From NCBI RefSeq assembly GCF_002304005.1, contig NZ_MRCQ01000014.1, positions 98,192 to 162,191 on the forward strand: a stretch of 64,000 nt of DNA, given 5' to 3'. Source of the DNA: Flavobacterium sp. ACN6. Lineage in GTDB: Bacteria; Bacteroidota; Bacteroidia; Flavobacteriales; Flavobacteriaceae. Within the stretch, counting starts at the first letter, position 1, and each line of letters opens with the position of its first letter. The notes beneath the pieces are model-generated. The model was given only the letters and a program-made list of their open reading frames with translations. It did not search any database and was not told the DNA's origin. Positions 9,441 to 18,760 of the stretch are shown one piece after another. The position numbers and the translations under genes were made by a program.

Positions 9441-12086
9441 ATGAAAAAGTATATAAAATTTGTTTGCAGCAACATTTCTGTAATCATGTTTGGATTAGTA
9501 ACCTGTCCCGCTCTGGGGCAGGATCTAATTCAAAGACAGCTTACCAAAGAAGATTATAAATTATGGAGCAGGCTTCAGTCTGACAAAATCTCCAGCCAAG
9601 GCAAATGGGTTAGTTACTATCTCAAGTATGAATCCCGCTATGACACTCTTTTCGTTAGAAGTACTAATTCGGATATCTCATATTTTTTTCCTGAATTTTA
9701 TGACGGCAGATTCGCAAATGATGAATTTTTCGCCTGCCTGAATAAGAACAAAGAACTGCAACTATTGAATCTTGTTGACGGAAACAGCCGTAATCTTTCT
9801 GGTGTAAAAAAATTTGGTTTTGATTCACATGGGAAATTTTTAATTACACTGGAATACCTTACCGATAAGTCTTCAGCTCTGTGTATCCGTACAAATGCAG
9901 GAAAACTCCTGAAACAAATTGAAAATATTATCGATTATCAAATAAGTCCGAATGGAAGAACAGTACTGTACGCAGTACGGAGGAATAAGCTCTCAAGCCT
10001 AGGACTTATTCAATTATCTCCTAAATTAGGTGTGGAAAAAATAATCACAGCTGATGTTACCGCAATTAAAAGTTTCACGTGGTCAAAGGATGGAAATGCC
10101 TTGGCATTTTATACAATTGACAAAAGCAACACAGCTGTCTGCTTTTATAGTGTCTTTGAAGCAAAATCTTTCTTTTTGACAAATCTGCCTCAAGCCAGTT
10201 TTGAGAATAAAAAAATATATGAAGATAACATCCTTCCTTTAAAAATCTCAGATGATAATTCAGCTGTATTTTTCAGCTGTAAAGACACCCTACCTAAAAA
10301 AGTAAAAACTGATATTGCAGAAATATGGAAAACCGATGATAAATACCTTTTTCCAGAAATTGTACTTGCACAAAACTTTAAAAAGTCTTCTCTAGCCGTA
10401 TGGCAGCCTCACACCAAATACGTAAATTTATTAAGCACTGAAAAATTACATTGGATTGCTTTAACTGGTGCACAGAAATTCGCCGTAGTGGCAGATCCTA
10501 CCCAGTACGAACCACAGTTTGACCTGAATGCTCCGATGGATTATTATCTTATGAGCACAGCTGGCGGAAAAAAGGAATTACTGGCTTCTAAGCAGTCGGG
10601 CCTATCTTATCATATGAATTTTTCGCCCTGCGGGCGTTATATCTGTTATTACAATAACAGCAGCTGGATACTTTACGACATTAAGGAAAAAAAACACACT
10701 AATATAACAGCAGGAATTAATAGTAATTTTCAAAGCATAATTGAAGAAAGCTCAAACAGAAAAATAATACCATATCTTTTTCAAGGCTGGTCTGAAGATG
10801 TTAAATCAGTATTGCTTTGCGACCAATATGATATCTGGCAGATCAATCTCGATGGAAAACCAGCAGTCAGACTTACAAATGGAAGAGAAAAACAAATTAG
10901 ATACCGTCTAGTTTCAGCGACAAAAAAGAACTCAGATAGAACAAATTACTATGGATCAAACAGTGACGTTTATGATACAAGGAGTAAGATAATTTTAGAA
11001 GTTTATGATACTAAAAGCGGGAGTTCAGGTTATGGTGTTCTTGATAAAAAAAGAATCAAACTGCTGTATTTTAATAATGAGAAAATCAGCCGCATCATTA
11101 AGTCCGCAGAGAATGATTCTTATATTTTCGAGTCCGAAAAATTTAATCAGCCTCCAAGAATTATATTCAAAAAGGCAGATAGTAGCGAGCCCTCCGTCTT
11201 ATTTCACAGTAATGAGCAACAAAAACATTTTTATTGGGGAAGTTCGGAATTTATTACTTTTGAAAATTCAAAGAAACAATCGGTTAAAGGCGCATTATTT
11301 TATCCTGCTCAATATAATCCGTCGATCAAGTATCCTATGATCGTATATATTTACGATAAGCTGGCACAGAAAGTTCATACCTATGAGAATCCGAGTTTCA
11401 AAAGCGGTTTTGGATTTAATATCACGCACTTCACGGCAAACGGTTATTTTGTGCTACTTCCCGATATAGAATATGAAATAGGCAATCCCGGCTTATCCGC
11501 TTCAGACTGCGTAGAAAGTGCCGTAAAAAGCATTAATCAAAGAAGATTAACCGATCCTAAAAAAATTGGATTAATCGGACATTCCTTCGGCAGCTACGAA
11601 TCCAATTGCATTTTAACCGAAAGTGGTATTTTTGCCGCTGCGGTAAGCGGCGCAGGGATTTCGGATAACATCAGGGGCTATTTTACCGTAAACAGCGAGT
11701 TTAATAATGCAGAGGCGTGGAGATTTGAAAACCAGCAGTACAGGATGGGAAGTTCATTATATGAGAATAAGGAGGCTTACATCAGAAATTCTCCTCTTCT
11801 CAATGCCGAGAAAGTTAATACTCCCATTTTACTCTGGACAGGTAAAAATGACAACAATGTACAGCCTGAACAGTCGACAGCTTTTTTTCTTGCCCTTAGG
11901 CGGTTAAATAAAAAAGCCATCATGCTGCAGTATCCAGAAGAAGGTCATATTATAACATCCCCCGCTGCACAGCAAGATCTAAACCATAAAATTATGCAAT
12001 GGTTTGATTATTATTTAAAAGGAGATAAAGCAGATGACTGGATGTTTATTACTGATAAAGAAAAAACTAGTTTTATGCATCAATAA
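9441..12086 (+). CDS. Prolyl oligopeptidase (S9) family serine peptidase
   Basis: The 881-residue protein has a signal peptide (about 1-27), an N-terminal propeller-like region (about 40-600) and a C-terminal alpha/beta-hydrolase domain. The nucleophile Ser lies in GHSFGS (about 715), the Asp in GKNDNN (about 800) and the His in PEEGHII (about 834). It is expected to cleave peptides in the periplasm or at the cell surface. Being last in the SusC-SusD operon (4 bp after susD), it probably processes the imported substrate. The substrate and cleavage preference are not visible in the sequence. Confidence 0.9.
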   Translation: MKKYIKFVCSNISVIMFGLVTCPALGQDLIQRQLTKEDYKLWSRLQSDKISSQGKWVSYYLKYESRYDTLFVRSTNSDISYFFPEFYDGRFANDEFFACLNKNKELQLLNLVDGNSRNLSGVKKFGFDSHGKFLITLEYLTDKSSALCIRTNAGKLLKQIENIIDYQISPNGRTVLYAVRRNKLSSLGLIQLSPKLGVEKIITADVTAIKSFTWSKDGNALAFYTIDKSNTAVCFYSVFEAKSFFLTNLPQASFENKKIYEDNILPLKISDDNSAVFFSCKDTLPKKVKTDIAEIWKTDDKYLFPEIVLAQNFKKSSLAVWQPHTKYVNLLSTEKLHWIALTGAQKFAVVADPTQYEPQFDLNAPMDYYLMSTAGGKKELLASKQSGLSYHMNFSPCGRYICYYNNSSWILYDIKEKKHTNITAGINSNFQSIIEESSNRKIIPYLFQGWSEDVKSVLLCDQYDIWQINLDGKPAVRLTNGREKQIRYRLVSATKKNSDRTNYYGSNSDVYDTRSKIILEVYDTKSGSSGYGVLDKKRIKLLYFNNEKISRIIKSAENDSYIFESEKFNQPPRIIFKKADSSEPSVLFHSNEQQKHFYWGSSEFITFENSKKQSVKGALFYPAQYNPSIKYPMIVYIYDKLAQKVHTYENPSFKSGFGFNITHFTANGYFVLLPDIEYEIGNPGLSASDCVESAVKSINQRRLTDPKKIGLIGHSFGSYESNCILTESGIFAAAVSGAGISDNIRGYFTVNSEFNNAEAWRFENQQYRMGSSLYENKEAYIRNSPLLNAEKVNTPILLWTGKNDNNVQPEQSTAFFLALRRLNKKAIMLQYPEEGHIITSPAAQQDLNHKIMQWFDYYLKGDKADDWMFITDKEKTSFMHQ

Positions 12087-12091
12087 AATAA

Positions 12092-12114
12092 TATGCGGCC
12101 TACAAGGCCGCATA
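12092..12114. terminator. Bidirectional hairpin between convergent genes
   Basis: TATGCGGCCT (12092-12101) and AGGCCGCATA (12105-12114) form a perfect 10-bp GC-rich stem with a 3-nt loop, between the ends of the S9 peptidase gene and the DUF6520 gene. Confidence 0.8.
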
Positions 12115-12130
12115 CTTTAAAATGATTGAA

Positions 12131-12406
12131 TTAATCAGGTTTATACAGTGTAATACTGCATTGATCCTGCGAATTTAGACGAAAAACTTGATTGTTTTGA
12201 TCGTCCATACATAGATGCCCATTATTAAAAGTGGTACAATCAACTGGAACTTCCTCACAGTCTGAGGACGAATTATTAATTTTAATTCTCTCAATAGTTA
12301 CTGCTCTTTTTAAAGCAGCATCTTTATCTGACTGGGTGCTTATTGCACCTGCGCTGGCAAGTACAAATACTGCCGCAGGCAGAATCATTTTTGCAATTGT
12401 ATTCAT
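12131..12406 (-). CDS. DUF6520-type small exported protein
   Basis: The 91-residue protein has a signal sequence (about 1-24, ILPAAVFVLASAGAIST) and a short mature part with four cysteines (50, 57, 66, 83) and the pattern VPVDCTTFNN...LCMDDQNNQ...QCSITLYKP. This matches the bacteroidete family DUF6520, whose function is unknown. The paired cysteines suggest disulfides in the periplasm. It is the second gene after the MauE-domain gene (77 bp apart, same strand) and faces the SusCD-S9 operon. Confidence 0.75.
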   Translation of the reverse strand: MNTIAKMILPAAVFVLASAGAISTQSDKDAALKRAVTIERIKINNSSSDCEEVPVDCTTFNNGHLCMDDQNNQVFRLNSQDQCSITLYKPD

Positions 12407-12483
12407 AATAAAATAGTTTTAGGTTTGATCTACTCTTTTATACAGGTTTTCAATCGTTAGCCCTGCTATCGGCCAATAGGCTA

Positions 12484-13977
12484 TTATGGTTTAAGTTTAA
12501 GTTTAAGATTTCTATCGAGTTTATAGCGGTACAGTGTCATGCCCGCAATTACATATACATTGTTTCCTTCGACCAGCATATCACTCATCTTAGAGCCGTC
12601 CTGGTCATAGATATAAAAACTGGAGACATATGATTTTTCTTTAAGATTATAAACATCTACTATAGATGCAATATCCCACATTTCTTCCGCTTCATACCTC
12701 CCCATGAGAGATGAGTTAACAAAAAGCTGATTACCTCTTACTGCAAAGATTCTATTACCGGCAGTTACTGCTGAGGCGAGTTTACGTACTCCAGTTTTTT
12801 TAATCAGAACAGGTTTTACAGCAGCCTTTGAAATTGTATCAATAGTTTTTCCCCTGAAACGTAAACTGAGATCAGAATCTGTAACTATAAATTCATTGCG
12901 GTAGTAGTAGACATAAACAAATGTACCGCTCTGCGCACTATAGCCCATCATACCATCAGTGTCAAAAAAACCGTCAATCTGTTTCTGCAGCAGATCAGTG
13001 TGAAGCATGCGCTCCATGCCTTTTTGACGGAACGAAAACAGTCCAAGCTCGTTCTCACCTGATTGTCTTAGCTGTGTCCTGAAAGCTATGCTGGATGAGT
13101 CAATTACTGCAGCTTTGGAAAAGTAATAACCGTTATCTTTCATTACTGGTTCTGCTTTCCAATCTGCTATTTTACCTCTGTAGATTATCGGTACTGTACC
13201 GTCCATAACAAAGAAGTAAGGAGCAGCTATCTTTACCTGAACCGACTGGAATCGTATGTTGCTGCTTTCCAGCTGGATCTTAATTTCCTTTCTGTTTTTC
13301 AGTGCTGAATCATAAGAAAACAGATGCAGTGGAGCAAGACGGTCTCCAATGTAAATGTTCCCTCCGCTGCTACCTGCAAAGTATAGCGTATTATTATGGA
13401 GCTTTGCTTCATTTACCTTATCACAGGATCTGTTTACAAATCTTCGTATAAAGGGATTTTCTTTATAAATCAAATAATCAGAAGACCATTTCATCACGGA
13501 TAGCACTACAGCCACAGTACAAAAGATCACCAGCAGTTCTAAACTTGTCTTTTTTAAATCGCTACGATGCAGCAGTAATCCAGCAGCTGCTACTACAACG
13601 CACATAATGTTAAACACTAGATGTTCTTTCCATCCCATCTTTTCTAGAATACCGCCACAGGAGCATGGAATGCTAGGACTAAAATTTAGAATAATAAAAA
13701 TATAGACCGTAAAAGATGCCATTAATATAAAAGCAAAAATTAAAGCCACCGACCTGTATTTTGGAATAACGAGTAGAACAGCAACTGCAAGTTCCGCTGT
13801 TAAAATTCCGTATGATACCAGTCCCGCATAAGCCCCTATAATGACAGACTGTCCAAGCTGCGCCTGAAAATTATCAAACTCCAGTATTTTACTTACCGCC
13901 GCGTAAACAAACAGTGAAGCAAAAAAATAACATATTACTTCGATGATTATTTTTCTTATACTTGTACTCCACTTCAT
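12484..13977 (-). CDS. MauE/DoxX-type membrane protein with C-terminal propeller-like domain
   Basis: The 497-residue protein has four to five transmembrane helices in its first 165 residues, with a periplasmic SIPCSCGG motif (about 101-108) typical of MauE-type proteins. A sixth segment is followed by a long soluble region (about 190-497) with repeated beta-strand pattern, resembling a six-bladed propeller of the kind found in DUF6520-linked loci. MauE-type proteins are linked to disulfide or cofactor maturation in other bacteria; a role on the Cys-rich DUF6520 product is inference. It precedes the DUF6520 gene on the same strand. Confidence 0.75.
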   Translation of the reverse strand: MKWSTSIRKIIIEVICYFFASLFVYAAVSKILEFDNFQAQLGQSVIIGAYAGLVSYGILTAELAVAVLLVIPKYRSVALIFAFILMASFTVYIFIILNFSPSIPCSCGGILEKMGWKEHLVFNIMCVVVAAAGLLLHRSDLKKTSLELLVIFCTVAVVLSVMKWSSDYLIYKENPFIRRFVNRSCDKVNEAKLHNNTLYFAGSSGGNIYIGDRLAPLHLFSYDSALKNRKEIKIQLESSNIRFQSVQVKIAAPYFFVMDGTVPIIYRGKIADWKAEPVMKDNGYYFSKAAVIDSSSIAFRTQLRQSGENELGLFSFRQKGMERMLHTDLLQKQIDGFFDTDGMMGYSAQSGTFVYVYYYRNEFIVTDSDLSLRFRGKTIDTISKAAVKPVLIKKTGVRKLASAVTAGNRIFAVRGNQLFVNSSLMGRYEAEEMWDIASIVDVYNLKEKSYVSSFYIYDQDGSKMSDMLVEGNNVYVIAGMTLYRYKLDRNLKLKLKP

Positions 13978-14128
13978 AGTCTTTGATTTAAAATAAAGAG
14001 TTCTATATCACTGTTTCACTAATGCTATACAAATTTAAAAACGTAAGATTTATCATTCGTTATCCAAAACAGATATAAATTTTTCAAAAACAGACTTAAT
14101 GAAATAAAAATAGCTGTAAAATATAAAC

Positions 14129-14157
14129 GCGCTGTAAATCGGCTAGATTTGCAGCGC
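14129..14157. repeat. Strong 12-bp stem-loop
   Basis: GCGCTGTAAATC (14129-14140) pairs with GATTTGCAGCGC (14146-14157) with a single G-T pair. It lies between the MauE gene start and the DUF932 gene end, 16 bp from the next hairpin. Confidence 0.6.
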
Positions 14158-14165
14158 ATCCAGCA

Positions 14166-14198
14166 CAAAAAAATACAGACAGCCTAAACTGCCTGTAT
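14166..14198 (-). terminator. Terminator of the DUF932 gene
   Basis: ATACAGACAG (14173-14182) and CTGCCTGTAT (14189-14198) form a 10-bp stem with one mismatch. On the minus strand it is followed by a run of seven T, matching the end of the DUF932 gene at 14217. Confidence 0.75.
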
Positions 14199-14216
14199 TG
14201 AAATCTAAAAAAAAAA

Positions 14217-15278
14217 TCAATTCTGCACTACGTAAGAACTAAACCCTTTAACAGCAAAATCAAGACATAAATTAAATGCTGCCTGTCCGCGCAGCTGAGC
14301 AGTTCCGCCCATAAGGATGGAGGATAGTTTTGCCTCATCATCTTTATATTTCCTTACATTCTGAAAATATCCCGTCACGCCATTATAAGCGCCAAAAACA
14401 GTTCCTTTTGTAGTATCAGTTTGCTGTGTGGGATGGCTCATAGCATATTCAAAAACATTATCTACCATATTATTAAAACAGGCCGATAACTGCTCATTTC
14501 TTCCTTCCTGCAGTTTTTTCAATACTTCCCTGCTGGGTGCCATTGCATGCTGGATAAGTTTTTTAACTTCTTTATCTGCTATGCGGCTTCTTGTCCAGTA
14601 ATTAAAAACGGCTTCAATACTGCCAGCCATTGTATCACAAATACCCATTACTTTATGCGCCTGCGCCAACCTGTCTTTTCCATTTGAAGTATGGCGAATA
14701 CGCACCGTATTGGTTTTAGACTGCATGGCTGCGTTAAGTGTGTTGGCGCATACAATTCTAATTGGAGTAAAAGCTGCCGTAATGCTCCCGCTTCCGTCAT
14801 GTGAGGTGGTAAGGAAAAGATACTTTTCAATCAGATCATCTTTTCCTACGCGGATATAGTCAGGCAGTTTTGCAGTGATAAAAATTTTCTCGCCATTTCC
14901 CAAAGCCCCAGCGGTTTCGTATAAAATCCCGTCACCGCCCACTATACTGTCAAAAAAAGAAAAAGCATCCCTGTTCTGCACGATATGGTAATCTTTTCCC
15001 ACCACACCAAGCACCGTATCATTATCAGTGCGTACCGTACTGCAGTAATCTGGTATATCAAGCCTCCCTGCAGTAATAAAGTCCTGCGTTACAATTGGAG
15101 CAGAAGGCGTAAAAAGCCTTCTTTTCTCCACTTCAAAATCCAATCCTGCATGCGCTATTGCTTCGGCGCTTGTCGGGTACTCTTCCACTAACTGCCCAAG
15201 ATTGTGCCATGGTTTTTCCTTCACGCTGAAAAAACTGTGTCTCCCTGTCTGATCATTAAAATAAATATGATGTGCCAT
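14217..15278 (-). CDS. DUF932 (TIGR03299-like) phage/plasmid-associated protein
   Basis: The 353-residue protein has the family hallmarks PWHNLG (about 23-28), VGKDYHIVQNRDAFSFFD and IRIVCANTLNAA. DUF932 proteins are encoded on plasmids, integrative conjugative elements and phages; their molecular role is not established. No signal peptide or membrane helix is present. The gene lies 28 bp after the ssb gene on the same strand, so the pair is probably cotranscribed, ending at the hairpin at 14173-14198. Confidence 0.88.
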   Translation of the reverse strand: MAHHIYFNDQTGRHSFFSVKEKPWHNLGQLVEEYPTSAEAIAHAGLDFEVEKRRLFTPSAPIVTQDFITAGRLDIPDYCSTVRTDNDTVLGVVGKDYHIVQNRDAFSFFDSIVGGDGILYETAGALGNGEKIFITAKLPDYIRVGKDDLIEKYLFLTTSHDGSGSITAAFTPIRIVCANTLNAAMQSKTNTVRIRHTSNGKDRLAQAHKVMGICDTMAGSIEAVFNYWTRSRIADKEVKKLIQHAMAPSREVLKKLQEGRNEQLSACFNNMVDNVFEYAMSHPTQQTDTTKGTVFGAYNGVTGYFQNVRKYKDDEAKLSSILMGGTAQLRGQAAFNLCLDFAVKGFSSYVVQN

Positions 15279-15306
15279 GATTTCTGATTTTTAAGTTAAA
15301 CATTCA

Positions 15307-15735
15307 TTAAAAAGGCACTTCTTCTCCAGCCTTATTATTTCCCTTCTTAACAGCACTTCTGCTGTTTCCCTTCTGCACTTTAACCGCACTTTCATCAGCA
15401 TCAACAACTGCTTTATCACTGCTTCTTTTTGCAAAAGCAAGAATATTGATTGCATTAACATGAAAATCAATGCTTCCGATCGGATTGCCTTCATTGTTGA
15501 TATACACATGCATACCTAATCTTCCATTTAAAAGCACCACCGCCCCTTTTTTAATCCACTGCCCCGCTTTCACAGTAATCCAATAAGAGCAGTTAATAAA
15601 AGTCGTCACCTGTTTAAATTCTGAATCTCCTGCTGTCTTATAACGGTCATTAACCGCTATACTGAAACTCAAAACTTCTTTTTCTCCCACTCTGCGCACT
15701 ACTGCATCTGCCGTAACTCTTCCTGTAATTTCCAT
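15307..15735 (-). CDS. ssb: Single-stranded DNA-binding protein (mobile-element type)
   Basis: The 142-residue protein begins with MEITGRVTADAVVRRV, an OB-fold start, includes the strand RYKTAGDSEFKQVTTFINC and WIKKGAVVLLNGRLGM, and ends in the acidic-hydrophobic tip EEVPF that binds partner proteins in SSBs. The linker (about 105-135) is low complexity. The sequence differs from the usual housekeeping SSB (METTGxxxxDA pattern is shared only partly), fitting an element-borne copy that protects ssDNA in transfer or replication. One copy of the 175-bp repeat lies 135 bp upstream of its start. Confidence 0.85.
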   Translation of the reverse strand: MEITGRVTADAVVRRVGEKEVLSFSIAVNDRYKTAGDSEFKQVTTFINCSYWITVKAGQWIKKGAVVLLNGRLGMHVYINNEGNPIGSIDFHVNAINILAFAKRSSDKAVVDADESAVKVQKGNSRSAVKKGNNKAGEEVPF

Positions 15736-15870
15736 AACTTTAAAATTTAAAAATGAATAAATATTTAACCACCGATTAACACTATGAATAGTTTTAAATC
15801 ATATAAAACATAATCAGTAACGATTGATCCGCTGTTCCCCTTACTCCCGCTCCGCTCCCTTAAAAAAAAT

Positions 15871-16045
15871 TGTTTTCAAAAGAAAAAACGAAAAAAAAGA
15901 AAGCAGAGATCAAGCGGTAGTTAAAGGATGCGGAGTGCTATAAGTCCCGAAGGGCTGACGCAAGGAACTGGAGTCTGTTATGCGCATGCAGCAGACAGCT
16001 GGCGCTATCTTGGCTGCCCTTTTTAGCCGTTTTGAATGAAAACAG
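15871..16045 (+). repeat. 175-bp structured repeat element, copy A
   Basis: This copy runs from TGTTTTCAAAAG to GAATGAAAACAG. It shares with the other copies the poly-A block, the string GTGCTATAAGTCCCGAAGGG and the strings TTATGCGCA and CTTGGCTGCCCTTTTT. Its ends TTCAAAA and TTTTGAA are inverted. On the minus strand it lies 135 bp upstream of ssb, between ssb and the pcfJ end. The rest of the 15736-16205 gap shows no gene. Confidence 0.85.
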
Positions 16046-16205
16046 TACATTAACAAACGGCTCTTTTTTAAACAGTATTCACGCTTACTGCCATTCAGAC
16101 AAGCATATTTAAAATCCAGCCTTAAAATAGAACCAGTCCTGAAAGTCTGAAACAATATGCGCCTTCAAGTATCTGCTCGCCGGAAAAGGGTTAAAAAGCC
16201 GAAAA

Positions 16206-17522
16206 CTAATTTTCGGCTTTAGCATGCTTCCTGCTTTTCAGGCGTTTTTTAATCTGATACAGATTCTCATTGAGAAGTTTCAGAATCTTTTTGTGATGCG
16301 GTGACGATTTATTTTTATTTCCCCTGCACTGCACGATTTCCAGTGAGGGCAGCGCCACTTCTATAGTCTCGACAGGAATATTTTCATATTTAGCCGAAAG
16401 AATAAGCGAGCTGCTCTTTTTATAATATTCATTTGTAAATACGCAGTGGCGCAGCGTATCGCCCTCGTTGAGAAAATCACGCACGCTTTCTATTACATTG
16501 ATGCTGAGATTTTCCTTTGTGAACTCCAGTCCGAAGAACTGCTTCTTATCCTGCTCATAAGAACCCTGCGCCTGCTGTATTTCAGCCCGAAGCTGTTTAA
16601 TATGCAGGCGTCTCTGAATAATGCGTTTCCTGTCCACTAGCCTGTCATGCTCCTGCTCTAAATTTTCGGGGCAAACATTACTGGCGTTATTCAAATCCTT
16701 TTTAAACCATCTGAGCAGACTGATGTAATCTTCCCACATGGTAAAATCTGTTATCTTATAATTGTTCTTCGCGCAGGTTTTTACCGCCTGCCAGTTCTTT
16801 ATGATATACTGCGAGTGCGACACCAGATAATGATGCAGAAAATCGGTCTGACCATTCTTCAGCAGTGTTTCAGCATGCGAATCTTTAAGCAGCGCCGTAA
16901 AAAGAACCTGCGGTGCTATGCCGTAAAATTTTCCTTTGAAACCGTTTCTCTTAATCACAGGAAGTGCCTTTGTGCAGGAATAAATCTTAAAAGGATTGAT
17001 GCGGTATTTGGGAGAACTTTCAAAAGTTTTAGGTTTAATTTCAAGAGGGCTGTAATATTTCCATGCATCAGAACTGCTTGAAAAAACATTGGTGCTCAGC
17101 GAAAGGGTGCGCACCTCCCCTTTTGGATTAATCCAGTGCTGCATGACTTCCTTATGAAAGTAGGTCGGCAGGAATTTCTTTTTCATGTTCATGTGCGAAC
17201 ACATGATGCGCACAACCTGAAATCCGCCGCAGACCTGCAGCACTGCCCAGTATTCTATTTCCTTAAAATGCGACTGATTGTAATGCTGCATTCTGAGTTT
17301 CCCCCTGCACGCCGTGCAGTTCATGTACTTCTGACAGCAGGCTTTCTGCGCATCAGGTTTCCAAGCATGCGTGCACTGCAGACAGTGGAATTTTCCCCTA
17401 GAGAGCACGCCCCATTTCAGGAATATATTTTTCTCCGCCCACAGCTGCATCTTATCCGTTACAGGAGCAAGGGCTGCGCTCAAACCTGAAATCTGCTTTT
17501 CGATGATGGTTTTAGGTATCAT
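16206..17522 (-). CDS. PcfJ-domain protein
   Basis: The 438-residue protein has an N-terminal zinc-ribbon-like region with CxxC pairs at 47-50 and 69-72, a central domain rich in aromatic residues, and the C-terminal PcfJ core with FLNEGDTLRHCVFTNEYYKK and SSLILSAKY. PcfJ proteins are named from an enterococcal conjugative plasmid and occur widely on bacteroidete conjugative elements; their biochemical role is not settled. The start overlaps the end of the PcfK-like gene by 4 bp, so the two are translationally coupled. Confidence 0.85.
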   Translation of the reverse strand: MIPKTIIEKQISGLSAALAPVTDKMQLWAEKNIFLKWGVLSRGKFHCLQCTHAWKPDAQKACCQKYMNCTACRGKLRMQHYNQSHFKEIEYWAVLQVCGGFQVVRIMCSHMNMKKKFLPTYFHKEVMQHWINPKGEVRTLSLSTNVFSSSSDAWKYYSPLEIKPKTFESSPKYRINPFKIYSCTKALPVIKRNGFKGKFYGIAPQVLFTALLKDSHAETLLKNGQTDFLHHYLVSHSQYIIKNWQAVKTCAKNNYKITDFTMWEDYISLLRWFKKDLNNASNVCPENLEQEHDRLVDRKRIIQRRLHIKQLRAEIQQAQGSYEQDKKQFFGLEFTKENLSINVIESVRDFLNEGDTLRHCVFTNEYYKKSSSLILSAKYENIPVETIEVALPSLEIVQCRGNKNKSSPHHKKILKLLNENLYQIKKRLKSRKHAKAEN

Positions 17523-18025
17523 AGGTCAAAGAGCGTTAAGGTTTGCGGCTGTTTTTTTGATGCATGAGCGACTTTTTTGGGAACAGCGGTATTCTGCACA
17601 GCGGCGGCAGTCTGTTCAGGAGAAGTATTCTGCAGAGCGGCACTGTTTTCATCAGCAGAAATGCCCTGCGCAACCAAACTATCCTGCGCAACGGAAATCT
17701 TTTCCTTAACTGAAGCATCCTGCGGCACTTCAGGAGCGGCAGTAAACAAATCATGTTCAGCAGACTGTCTTACAACAGCTCTGCCGCTTACAGGCAGCGG
17801 CTTTCCGATGGTATCATCGGTGTAATACTTAACAGCCATGTCAAATATTTCCTGATTGTCAAAGGCGCACAGCCCTGTCTTTTTTACCTCTCCAAAGATG
17901 TAATTGATACAGCTCTCCAAATTTTTGGATTCTTTAGCGTAATGCTGTGCAAAGTCTCCGTCACTCTGCGCTGTCTGATTGAGGTAATTTTCAATAGCGG
18001 TCTTAAATTGGTCTGAACCTTTCAT
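17519..18025 (-). CDS. PcfK-like protein
   Basis: The 168-residue protein has an N-terminal helical domain (about 1-75: FKTAIENYLN, ESCINYIFGEVKKTGLCAF, IFDMAVKYYTDD, then a GKPLP motif) that matches PcfK-like proteins of bacteroidete conjugative elements, and a low-complexity Ala/Gln/Ser/Pro tail ending TLTLFDL. The tail is repetitive (SLVAQG, SAALQNTS, TAAAVQNTA) and may have grown by slippage. The short hydrophobic end resembles peptide tips that bind a partner. Copy B of the 175-bp repeat lies 64 bp upstream of the start. Confidence 0.8.
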   Translation of the reverse strand: MKGSDQFKTAIENYLNQTAQSDGDFAQHYAKESKNLESCINYIFGEVKKTGLCAFDNQEIFDMAVKYYTDDTIGKPLPVSGRAVVRQSAEHDLFTAAPEVPQDASVKEKISVAQDSLVAQGISADENSAALQNTSPEQTAAAVQNTAVPKKVAHASKKQPQTLTLFDL

Positions 18026-18089
18026 AACTCATTTCTTTAGGCTTAAACATCTACTCGCTTCCCTTAAGTCCCGCTCCGCCCTAGAAAAC

Positions 18090-18265
18090 TGTTTTCAAAA
18101 GAAAAAACGAAAAAAAAGAAAGCTCAGATCAAGTGGCCGCTAATGGATGCGGAGTGCTATAAGTCCCGAAGGGATGACGGAAGGAAACTGGAGTCAGTTA
18201 TGCGCATGCAGCAGACGGCTGCCACTAACTTGGCTGCCCTTTTTGTCCGTTTTGAATGAAAACAG
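18090..18265 (+). repeat. 175-bp structured repeat element, copy B
   Basis: The closest relative of copy A, from TGTTTTCAAAAG to GAATGAAAACAG. It has the inner pair TGAC/GTCA where copies C-E have GGAC/GTCC. Both A and B are preceded by a shared CCCGCTCCGC string. It lies upstream of the PcfK gene on the minus strand. Confidence 0.85.
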
Positions 18266-18349
18266 AACCTTGTACGAATATATTGCAATTGATCTACCGA
18301 AAACTAAAAAACAGATTTCGTAAACAAATTCTCCTAAAATTATCATTTA

Positions 18350-18530
18350 CTGCAATAATTAAAAAGAAAAAAAGATACTTAAGAAGAAAGGACAGATTAA
18401 GGAGAAGTTATAAGAATAACTAGGAGCAATACATTCTAAAAGTATGACGAAAGTAAATTGAATAGGTTATGTATATGTAATAGACCTCTTGTTATAATTG
18501 CTTATAATTTTGATTGTTAAAAATGAAAAA
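18350..18530 (+). repeat. Decayed sixth copy of the 175-bp element
   Basis: Aligned by eye with copy B: AGAAAGGACAGATTAAG against AGAAAGCTCAGATCAAG, then TGACGAAAGTAAATTG against TGACGGAAGGAAACTG, then GGTTATG, ATG and AGAC blocks, ending GTTAAAAATGAAAA against GTTTTGAATGAAAA. About 70% of positions agree over the best 42, and nearly all differences are G-to-A or C-to-T. It follows copy B in the same orientation after about 85 bp. The remainder up to 18760 is AT-rich and holds nothing else I can name. Confidence 0.65.
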
Positions 18531-18760
18531 AAAATTATCTATGTTAACTTTTAAAGAAATTCTTTTTATTAAAATATTCAAATCCTATATCTTATAATTT
18601 CATATTTTTAAATAAACCTTATACCAATACCCAACAGAAACTTAGCAATAAACTCCTCGAAAATACTGTCATAAAAAAGCGAAAAGATTTTTACTTATAT
18701 TTTTATATTATAAATCAGTGTTATTATTTTCCTACGTATCTTAGCATTTTAAATTAGAAA

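Noticed and set aside
15910..16155. Minus-strand frame over copy A (and similar frames over copies C and D)
   Set aside because: These frames translate the 175-bp repeat itself, differ in length between copies, and the repeat's conservation follows base pairing rather than codons.
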